NCBI GenBank assembly: GCA_050944015.1
Contig: JBMNQG010000019.1
Location: 1-29,684, forward strand
Length of the DNA: 29,684 nucleotides
Source: DUOX01 sp050944015
Lineage (GTDB): Bacteria; Bacillota; Clostridia; Oscillospirales; Oscillospiraceae
Direction: 5' to 3'
Shown here: one piece after another, positions 7,344 through 13,177 of the stretch
Position numbering within the stretch: the stretch's first letter is position 1
Layout of the letters: each line of letters begins with the position of its first letter
The notes under the pieces: generated by a model
What the model was told of the DNA's origin: nothing
The model's input: only the letters and a program-made list of their open reading frames with translations
Databases searched by the model: none
Position numbers and translations under genes: made by a program

Positions 7344-7793
7344 TTACTTGTACGCCCCGTCTCCCTCGTAGCTTTGGTTCATCACAACGGAAAAGTGGAA
7401 CACCGGCCTGTCAATGCGCTTTATCCTGAGGGGCATATGCCTTAGCCCGCCGGGAACAAATATCATGCTGGTTCTTGTCAGGGTATAGGTCTCCCCTCCG
7501 ATGCCAACCTCCAATTCCGCGTGGAGGTTGTAGGGGTCTTCCGGGTCGCTGCCGAAAAAGCCTATTATCTCGTCGTAGTCGTGTACGTGCTCCTCGAAAA
7601 CCGGGTCTTTTTCGGGTACTTTGAAATACCAGGCGGTGTTCATCTGAAATGCTCCGGGAACAACGCCCGAATCCATCCACAGCACCCGTTTTGCAAATTT
7701 CCTGTACATGCTTTGAAACTCCGGGGACCCCAGGCCGGGATCGTGAAGTTCCTGCACTATATATCCGGAATACCTGCCCTTAAGTCTGTCCAT
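7344..7793 (-). CDS. Single-domain cupin protein
   Basis: The 149-residue product contains both cupin motifs. Motif 1 is HVHDYDE with His69, His71 and Glu75, and motif 2 is FVPGGLRHMPL with His119, so a mononuclear metal site is probably intact. There are no other domains and no signal peptide, so it should act in the cytoplasm as a small-molecule dioxygenase, isomerase or binding protein; the substrate is unknown. An AAAGGCGGGG ribosome site precedes the ATG. It converges on the XRE gene with an 18-base gap and is divergent from sodC. Similar small cupins often sit near SnoaL-like genes, three of which occur further along this window. Confidence 0.82.
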   Translation of the reverse strand: MDRLKGRYSGYIVQELHDPGLGSPEFQSMYRKFAKRVLWMDSGVVPGAFQMNTAWYFKVPEKDPVFEEHVHDYDEIIGFFGSDPEDPYNLHAELEVGIGGETYTLTRTSMIFVPGGLRHMPLRIKRIDRPVFHFSVVMNQSYEGDGAYK

Positions 7794-7822
7794 AATATTC
7801 CCCGCCTTTCAGTTTGGAAAAT

Positions 7823-7844
7823 ACTGCATTTATACTGCATTTAT
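7823..7844. repeat. Tandem 11-bp repeat in the cupin leader
   Basis: ACTGCATTTAT occurs twice in direct tandem (7823-7833 and 7834-7844) between the cupin promoter and its ATG. On the minus strand it reads ATAAATGCAGT twice. It overlaps the -10 box edge and the expected transcription start, so it could be a regulator site or a duplicated alternative -10 (TATAAA). Confidence 0.7.
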
Positions 7845-7871
7845 AATATACCATTTCCGCCCCCGTGCCAA
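7843..7871 (-). promoter_or_regulatory. Promoter of the cupin gene
   Basis: Read on the minus strand, TTGGCA (7871-7866) is followed after 17 bases by TATTAT (7848-7843). Transcription would start near 7836, leaving a leader of about 40 bases. Confidence 0.65.
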
Positions 7872-7915
7872 CAGCCAAATAGGGCTTGCGCAAAAAAATG
7901 TGTCGCAATTATCGC

Positions 7916-7955
7916 AAAACCGGGTTCTGGCCGCCAGACCGGTTTTTCTCTTTTT
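7916..7955 (+). terminator. Terminator-like hairpin in the cupin/sodC divergent gap
   Basis: AAAACCGG (7916-7923) pairs with CCGGTTTT (7939-7946). An inner TCTGG/CCAGA stem closes on a three-base loop, and a T-rich tract runs to 7955. It looks like a Rho-independent terminator in the plus direction, yet no plus-strand gene precedes it, and it lies upstream of the likely sodC -10 box. It may end a short unannotated RNA or act as an attenuator if sodC is transcribed from further upstream. Confidence 0.55.
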
Positions 7956-7969
7956 AACGGGCAAATTCA

Positions 7970-8005
7970 TATAATGAGATAAATCCGCGGCGCTTTGGGC
8001 GCCGC
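7970..8005 (+). promoter_or_regulatory. sodC -10 box and leader hairpin
   Basis: A consensus TATAAT (7970-7975) lies 49 bases before the sodC ATG, but no good -35 box stands at 17 bases, so an activator may be needed. The leader then holds a GC-rich hairpin, GCGGCGC (7987-7993) with GCGCCGC (7999-8005), ending six bases before the TTGGAG ribosome site. No T run follows, so it is not a terminator; it may stabilise the message or affect translation. Confidence 0.5.
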
Positions 8006-8024
8006 AAAGATTGGAGATGAAAAT

Positions 8025-8540
8025 ATGCTTGTACCACCAGCCCAAGAAAGCTCAGGCTTTTCACCCAGAAGACCCAATTCCGCCCTGGCAATAATAAGGG
8101 GCAGCCCCGAACACCCCCGGCTCCGCGGAACCGTCCAGTTCCGCCAGACCGCGGGAGGAGTGCTGGTTAACGCCGATATTAGCGGCCTGCCCCAGTCTTC
8201 CACGGGATTTTTCGCCTTCCACCTGCACGAGGGCACCTGCAGCCGCCGGCCCGGCCCCGCCCCTCCCGGCGCCGACTCTTTCCCGGATACGGGCGCACAC
8301 TATAACCCCGAGAATATGCCTCATCCCCAGCACGTGGGAGATTTCCCGCCTCTTTTGAGGCTGAGGGACGGCTCCGCCCGCCTGAGTTTTGTAACCGACC
8401 GTTTCAGGTTGGAGCAGGTGATAGGCAGGAGCGTGGTCATACATATGAACCCAGACGACTTCAAGACCCAGCCCTCAGGGGATTCGGGAGCAAAAATCGC
8501 CTGCGGGGACATTCTCCCCCAAAACTCGGCCCCATATTAG
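8025..8540 (+). CDS. sodC: Cu/Zn superoxide dismutase family protein
   Basis: The 171-residue product shows the whole Cu/Zn-SOD metal site: FHLHE (His66, His68), GAHYNP (His92), the zinc loop HPQHVGD (His100, His103, Asp106) and VVIHMNPDDF (His140). The disulfide cysteines Cys72 and Cys160 are present. The active-site Arg of animal SOD is Lys158 here (GDSGAKIACGD). It would convert superoxide to hydrogen peroxide and oxygen. No signal peptide or lipobox is seen, whereas many bacterial SodC proteins are exported, so this form should be cytoplasmic. The ATG at 8025 follows TTGGAG at good spacing; an earlier in-frame TTG at 7995 lies within the leader hairpin. Confidence 0.9.
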   Translation: MLVPPAQESSGFSPRRPNSALAIIRGSPEHPRLRGTVQFRQTAGGVLVNADISGLPQSSTGFFAFHLHEGTCSRRPGPAPPGADSFPDTGAHYNPENMPHPQHVGDFPPLLRLRDGSARLSFVTDRFRLEQVIGRSVVIHMNPDDFKTQPSGDSGAKIACGDILPQNSAPY

Positions 8541-8574
8541 CCCCCTCCTGCCCCATAAATCCCGCGTACCCAAA

Positions 8575-8603
8575 AGCCGTGCCGGCGCCCGTCCGGCACG
8601 GCT
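8575..8603 (+). terminator. Hairpin terminator after sodC
   Basis: A perfect 11-bp stem, AGCCGTGCCGG (8575-8585) with CCGGCACGGCT (8593-8603), encloses a seven-base loop 34 bases after the sodC stop. Only a weak T tract follows (ACTTTTG), so termination may be partial. Confidence 0.65.
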
Positions 8604-8660
8604 GCAAACTTTTGCGGCCGAAACCGAGGATATCCGTCAATTAACACTGCTTTCGTTGTA

Positions 8661-8689
8661 TTGTAAATGCCCCGTTAATGTTGTATAAT
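8661..8689 (+). promoter_or_regulatory. Promoter of dnaD-dnaI
   Basis: TTGTAA (8661-8666) and TATAAT (8684-8689) are separated by 17 bases, placing the start near 8696 and a leader of about 57 bases before the ATG at 8753. Confidence 0.7.
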
Positions 8690-8752
8690 AACTGCATATG
8701 AAAAAATATGCAGGCTGATAGACTTATCCGCGAAAGACAGAGGTCATCACCT

Positions 8753-9691
8753 ATGGAAGATGCAAAATACACACTTGCCCGGCGCATGGGCATTTCTTTA
8801 TCTGCGGAAGATGCGGACAAGCTCCTTGGCTGCGCCGACGGCAGCGCAGCCCTGCTTTACCTGTACATGCTGCGGAACGGCGGCGAGTTTTCTCCTCCCA
8901 AGGCCGCCAGGGATTTAAAGCACACCGAGCGGGAAATAAAGGAAGCCGCAGAAAGGCTCCGGGACCTGGGGCTTCTGAACAGGGCCGGGGAGACTCATCC
9001 CGTCCCGCAGGACGAGCTGCCCGAATACGCAGCCGAGGACATTGCCCGTCGCTCCGCATCGGACCAGGAATTCAAGGCCGTGGTTACTGAAACCCAGCGC
9101 ATAATGGGCCGCATGCTGTCGGTTCCGGAGCTGAAAATCCTCTTCGGAATTTACGACTATCTGGGCCTGCCTGCGGAGGTTATCCTCACTCTTATCAACC
9201 ACTGCGTGGAGGAGCACCAGGAGAAACACGGCCCCGGCAGGATCCCCACCATGCGGCGCATAGAAAAAGAGGCCTACATATGGGCGAACCGGGAAATCCT
9301 CACCTTGGAAAGCGCCGAGGCTTACCTGAGAGAACTCCGGGAGAAAAAGCATATACTCAGCCAGGTTAAGGAGGTCCTGCAGATACGGGGGCGGGATCTG
9401 TCCTCCACTGAGAAAAAATACGTGGAAAGCTGGCTGGAAATGGGCTTCGGCCTGGAAGCGCTGGCAGTCGCATACGACAAAACAGTGGTAAAAACCGGGA
9501 AGCTGGCGTGGAGCTACATGAACTCAATCCTGGAAAGCTGGCACGGCAAGGGACTGCACACCGTTGAGGAAATCGAGAAGGGTGATATGCTTCCCCAACG
9601 GAAGACGTCAAACGGCGGCAGCTCTTCGGTGCCCCAGAGAAGCGACTTTGAACGCATGAAGAAGATGCTGGAAAAGATGAGAAACGGATAA
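8753..9691 (+). CDS. dnaD: DnaD-domain primosome protein
   Basis: This 312-residue protein resembles the DnaD/DnaB(Bsu) family that remodels origin DNA and helps load the replicative helicase. It has an N-terminal winged-helix-like region (about residues 1-95, with LLYLYMLRNGGEFSPPKAAR) and one or two helical DnaD C-terminal domains (about residues 100-280). The second ends with SYMNSILESWHGKGLHT, the YxxxILxxW signature known to matter for single-stranded DNA binding. The ATG at 8753 follows GAGGT; an in-frame ATG at 8708 has no ribosome site. It is followed 12 bases later by the helicase-loader ATPase gene, the usual primosome pairing in clostridia. Confidence 0.9.
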   Translation: MEDAKYTLARRMGISLSAEDADKLLGCADGSAALLYLYMLRNGGEFSPPKAARDLKHTEREIKEAAERLRDLGLLNRAGETHPVPQDELPEYAAEDIARRSASDQEFKAVVTETQRIMGRMLSVPELKILFGIYDYLGLPAEVILTLINHCVEEHQEKHGPGRIPTMRRIEKEAYIWANREILTLESAEAYLRELREKKHILSQVKEVLQIRGRDLSSTEKKYVESWLEMGFGLEALAVAYDKTVVKTGKLAWSYMNSILESWHGKGLHTVEEIEKGDMLPQRKTSNGGSSSVPQRSDFERMKKMLEKMRNG

Positions 9692-9703
9692 GGGTGTGAT
9701 TTG

Positions 9704-10711
9704 ATGGCTTTGGACGGTAAGTTCCTCGCCCGCGCCAGGGACAGGCTGGAAAAGATAAAACGGCAAAACAAGGATGAATTTGCCCGCCGCCAGGCCCTTG
9801 TTTACTCCAGGGTGCCGGAGATACGGGAGATAGACAGCAGGCTCCGGTCCCTTATGGCGGAGGTCATACGCCTGACCCTAAAAAAGGGCGGCGACGTGGG
9901 GCAGGCCGTTGAAAACATAAAAAACAAGAGCTTGGAGCTGCAGGCGCGGCGGGCGGAACTGCTTGTGGAAAACGGGTGGCCAATAGATTATCTGGACGAC
10001 ATTTATTCCTGCAAAAAATGCCGGGACACCGGATATGTGGCCGGCAAAATCTGCAGCTGCCTTAAGGAGCTTTACGACCAGGAGGTGGCCAAAAGCCTGA
10101 GCTGCCTGCTTAATCTGGGAGAGCAGAGCTTTGAGGCCTTCGACCTGAGCTATTACGACGACAAGCCGGATCCCTTGACCGGCATTTCTCCTAGACAGAG
10201 TATGGAGATCGTCTACCATAACTGCCTGGAATACGCCCATAATTTCGAGCGCAGGACGGAAAGCCTGCTCCTGCGGGGCGGCACCGGGCTGGGCAAGACC
10301 TTCCTTTCCGCCTGCATAGCCCGGGTGGTATCCGCCAAGGGATTTTCCGTGGTTTACGACACGGCCGTGTCTGCCCTGGGCGCCTTCGAGGCCCAGAAAT
10401 TCGCCAGAACCCCGGAGGAGGCGGAGGAGGCGGAGTTCCGCGTCCGCCAGATGCTGGACTGCGACCTGATGATTCTGGACGACCTTGGCACGGAGATGGT
10501 CACCTCCTTTTCTTCAAGCGCCCTTTATACTTTGATAAACACCCGCATATTAAATAATAGGAAAACCGTTATCAATACAAATTTAAGTTCCGAGGAATTG
10601 CGAAGGAGGTATTCGCCCCAAATCTGCTCCCGGCTTGAAGGCGAGTTCTGGAACCTGGAGTTTGTGGGCCGGGACATAAGGGCAATCAAAAAAGAGCGGG
10701 GACTCAGCTGA
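9704..10711 (+). CDS. dnaI: Helicase-loader ATPase, DnaI/DnaC type
   Basis: This 335-residue AAA+ protein should load the replicative helicase (DnaB/DnaC) at origins and restart sites. The N-terminal half is helical and contains a Cys-rich segment starting at residue 103 (CKKCRDTGYVAGKICSC), matching the zinc-binding element of DnaI. The C-terminal ATPase has Walker A GGTGLGKT with Lys198, Walker B LMILDDLG and a sensor-type INTNLS motif with downstream arginine SRLEG. Unlike the IstB transposition helper, it is next to dnaD and no transposase is present, which supports the replication role. AAGGG precedes the ATG at 9704; a TTG three bases earlier is less likely. Confidence 0.92.
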   Translation: MALDGKFLARARDRLEKIKRQNKDEFARRQALVYSRVPEIREIDSRLRSLMAEVIRLTLKKGGDVGQAVENIKNKSLELQARRAELLVENGWPIDYLDDIYSCKKCRDTGYVAGKICSCLKELYDQEVAKSLSCLLNLGEQSFEAFDLSYYDDKPDPLTGISPRQSMEIVYHNCLEYAHNFERRTESLLLRGGTGLGKTFLSACIARVVSAKGFSVVYDTAVSALGAFEAQKFARTPEEAEEAEFRVRQMLDCDLMILDDLGTEMVTSFSSSALYTLINTRILNNRKTVINTNLSSEELRRRYSPQICSRLEGEFWNLEFVGRDIRAIKKERGLS

Positions 10712-10762
10712 TAAACGGCTGAAACAGGCCGTCCTATTAATAACGCTAAGGAGAGTGGCAAT

Positions 10763-11794
10763 ATGCAGCATGAAATAACAAAAGGCACCCCGCTGCTTGA
10801 CGAAAGCGGCAACCTGACCCAGGCTGGCTACGCCAAATCGCCCCTTCTTACCTACCGGCGTGCGGACATTAAGGCAAACAAGCTCCGCATTAAGGAATGG
10901 GACTACTACCTTATCCACAACGACCGCTTTGCGCTAGCCCTCACCATAGCAGACAACTCCTACATGGGTATGGCCTCCATTTCCCTTATAGACTTTGAAG
11001 AATGCTGGGAAATAACAAAAAGCCCCATACAGTTCATGACCATGGGCAAAATCGGCATGCCCGAGTCCTCGGAATACGGGGATACCCAGCTTTCCGGCAG
11101 GGGTTACGGCCTTTTTTTCAAGAACAACGGAACCAGCCGCACCCTTATCGCCCATATGGACAATTTCGGCCCCAAAGGGCCCATTTCCGCAAAGGTGACG
11201 CTGACGGACGCACCCAGGGAATCCATGGTAATTGCCATTCCCTTTATGCAAAGGGGCCACTTTTACTACAACCAGAAGATTAACTGCATGAGGGCGGAGG
11301 GCCAGGTGAACTACGGCGGCGCCGTCTACGAATTCCAGCCCAAGGACAGCTTTGCGGTTCTGGACTGGGGCCGGGGAGTGTGGCCCTATCACAACACCTG
11401 GTACTGGGGCTCCGGCTCTGGCCTGGTAAAGGGCGTGCCTTTCGGATTTAACATAGGCTACGGCTTCGGGGACACCAGTGCCGCCACGGAAAACATGCTG
11501 TTTTACGAAGGGAAGGCCCATAAGCTCAGTCAGGTGAAATTCAACATCCCGGTTTCTTCCGATGGAAGGGAGCAATTCCTCAAACCCTGGACCTTTACCA
11601 GCGACGACGGGCGCTTTGAAATGGACTTTATCCCAATTATAGACCGGGCCGCCTATATGAGCGTCGGCCCACTCATGTCCGACCAGCACCAGGTTTTCGG
11701 AAGGTTTACCGGAAAGGCCGTGCTGGACGATGGAAGAACAATAAAAATCAAGGACTTTCTTGGCTTTGCGGAAAAGGTGGAAAACAAGTGGTAG
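10763..11794 (+). CDS. DUF2804 family protein
   Basis: This 343-residue protein matches DUF2804, a family of unknown function. The recognisable start has HEITKGTPLLDESGNLTQAG, and the body is rich in beta-strand sequence with many Trp, Gly and Tyr residues (for example VLDWGRGVWPYHNTWYWGSG). This resembles the lipocalin-like double barrel of CrtC/AttH-type proteins, but that relation is only a guess. No signal peptide or membrane segment is seen. It follows dnaI by 51 bases with its own GGAGAG ribosome site and may be read through from the dnaD promoter. No functional tie to replication is evident; a lipid or small-molecule-modifying role is possible. Confidence 0.85.
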   Translation: MQHEITKGTPLLDESGNLTQAGYAKSPLLTYRRADIKANKLRIKEWDYYLIHNDRFALALTIADNSYMGMASISLIDFEECWEITKSPIQFMTMGKIGMPESSEYGDTQLSGRGYGLFFKNNGTSRTLIAHMDNFGPKGPISAKVTLTDAPRESMVIAIPFMQRGHFYYNQKINCMRAEGQVNYGGAVYEFQPKDSFAVLDWGRGVWPYHNTWYWGSGSGLVKGVPFGFNIGYGFGDTSAATENMLFYEGKAHKLSQVKFNIPVSSDGREQFLKPWTFTSDDGRFEMDFIPIIDRAAYMSVGPLMSDQHQVFGRFTGKAVLDDGRTIKIKDFLGFAEKVENKW

Positions 11795-11850
11795 CATTCT
11801 GCCAGCCGGCAAGTTAAAAAATACGACATTTTCCCCCTTCAAGTATCATC

Positions 11851-11879
11851 TTGACTAGAACTTCCCCTTATGTTACCAT
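11851..11879 (+). promoter_or_regulatory. Promoter of the BTAD regulator / pseudokinase operon
   Basis: TTGACT (11851-11856), a 17-base spacer and TACCAT (11874-11879) lie 38 bases before the ATG at 11917. The -10 is imperfect. No terminator is visible after the DUF2804 gene, so some read-through is possible. Confidence 0.55.
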
Positions 11880-11916
11880 AATTTTAACCAAATAACGAAG
11901 GGTTGCTGGTAGTAGT

Positions 11917-13128
11917 ATGGCAGAAAGGAAACTCTACGTTCAAATGCTGGGGGATTTTAAGGTTACGTACGAAGGCAGGCCTTTAACCCTTGAATGCAAC
12001 ACCAGCACAAACGCCACCAAGCTTCTGCAATACCTGCTTTACCACAATGGAAAATACATCCCCCGAAACAAGCTTATCGAAATACTATATAGTAACAGCA
12101 ATATTTCAAACCCCCAGAATAATCTAAAAGTAAATATATTCCGGCTTAGAAAGCTTTTGCAGTCCTCCCATTTGCCGGAAGGAAACTACATAATATTCAG
12201 AAGCGGCATGTATTCATGGGATTCCGACCTGGAAGTGGAAATTGATGCCTTCACTTTCCGGCAGACGGCGGAGGAGGCGGCGGACTTTAGAAAATCCGCG
12301 GACGAACGCTGCTCCCTGATGATTAAAGCAATAGATATGTATCACGGTGAATTCCTGCCCATGGCCGCTACCGAGCCATGGGTTGCTTTTGAGAGCGTAA
12401 AGTACAGGGATATTTATTTGGCCTGCGTCAAGGAAGTCTGCCAGTTCCTGTCCACTTCCGGGAAGCATGAGGAAGCCCTGGAGATATGCACAAAAGCCGC
12501 TAAAATATATCCCTACGAGGAAAGCATCCATCTGCTGCGGATTTCCCTCCTGCTTGACCTGCACCGTTATCAGGACGCCCTGGCAGCTTACGACGAGGCT
12601 TCCCGCCGGCTGTTGCAGGATTTGGGGGTTACTCCATCCCAAGACATGATAGCGCTGTATCGCCGCATCACCGGAAATATCCGCCACTCCCTGTCGGTCA
12701 TCGAAGAAGTAAAGGCTACTCTCAGCCTGGACAAGCCTAACGACGGGGCATACTATTGCACCTTCCCAAGCTTTATGGACTGTTATGTCTTTGTCTCCCG
12801 CCTGGCGGAGCGCAGCGGCCTGTCCATTTTCCTCATGCTCTGCACCCTTACCAACGCCCACGGCGTCCCCCTTGCCCTGGGCGAAAAGCTGAATCAGGCC
12901 GCCGCCGACCTGGAAAAATGCATTTACAGTTCCCTCAGGCGCAGCGACCTTTTCACCAGGTACGGTCCAAGCCAGTTTCTCATTCTGCTTACAGGCATAA
13001 ACTCTGAGAACTGCAATATCGTTTCAGACAGAATAAACACTCAATTTCATAAGCTGACAGATGTTAGGGGCGTAAGAATCCATCACAGCTTTATCTCCGG
13101 CTTGGACATGAATTCCAAAAAGGAATAA
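11917..13128 (+). CDS. SARP/BTAD-type transcriptional regulator with degenerate GGDEF-like C terminus
   Basis: The 403-residue protein starts with an OmpR/PhoB-type winged helix (about residues 5-105; LGDFKVTYEGRPL then NNLKVNIFRLRKLL). It continues with a bacterial transcriptional activation domain built of TPR-like helices (about 108-252; IDMYHGEFLPM, HEEALEICTKAAKIYPYEES, LLQDLGVTPS). The C-terminal 130 residues resemble a diguanylate cyclase: SLRRSDLFTRYGPSQFLILL lines up with SLR.SDL.ARYGGDEF..LL, but the catalytic GGDEF is GPSQF (residues 350-354). Cyclase activity should be lost and the domain may sense a ligand or dimerise. It lies 49 bases upstream of the pseudokinase gene, its likely operon partner. 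The ribosome site is weak, with CGAAGGG rather far from the ATG. Confidence 0.8.
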   Translation: MAERKLYVQMLGDFKVTYEGRPLTLECNTSTNATKLLQYLLYHNGKYIPRNKLIEILYSNSNISNPQNNLKVNIFRLRKLLQSSHLPEGNYIIFRSGMYSWDSDLEVEIDAFTFRQTAEEAADFRKSADERCSLMIKAIDMYHGEFLPMAATEPWVAFESVKYRDIYLACVKEVCQFLSTSGKHEEALEICTKAAKIYPYEESIHLLRISLLLDLHRYQDALAAYDEASRRLLQDLGVTPSQDMIALYRRITGNIRHSLSVIEEVKATLSLDKPNDGAYYCTFPSFMDCYVFVSRLAERSGLSIFLMLCTLTNAHGVPLALGEKLNQAAADLEKCIYSSLRRSDLFTRYGPSQFLILLTGINSENCNIVSDRINTQFHKLTDVRGVRIHHSFISGLDMNSKKE

Positions 13129-13177
13129 ATCCCCTTTTTAGCCCAATACACCACTTCAGAAAGGACTGGTCGGTCAA

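Noticed and set aside
7866..7885. Possible sigma-54 promoter (TGGCAC on the minus strand) upstream of the cupin gene, prompted by rpoN in the window
   Set aside because: The required TTGC-type -12 element is absent at the correct spacing; a sigma-A reading fits better.
7521..7982. Plus-strand 153-codon frame crossing the cupin gene and the divergent gap
   Set aside because: It runs through the cupin promoter and the terminator-like hairpin and has no recognisable domain; the minus-strand cupin motifs are clear.
9704..10711. IstB-type transposition helper ATPase, which would indicate an insertion sequence
   Set aside because: No transposase or terminal inverted repeats flank it, it has the DnaI zinc element, and it follows dnaD directly.
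10712..10762. Weak inverted repeat ACGGC/GCCGT after dnaI as a terminator
   Set aside because: The stem is only five pairs and lacks a T run, so read-through into the DUF2804 gene is more likely.
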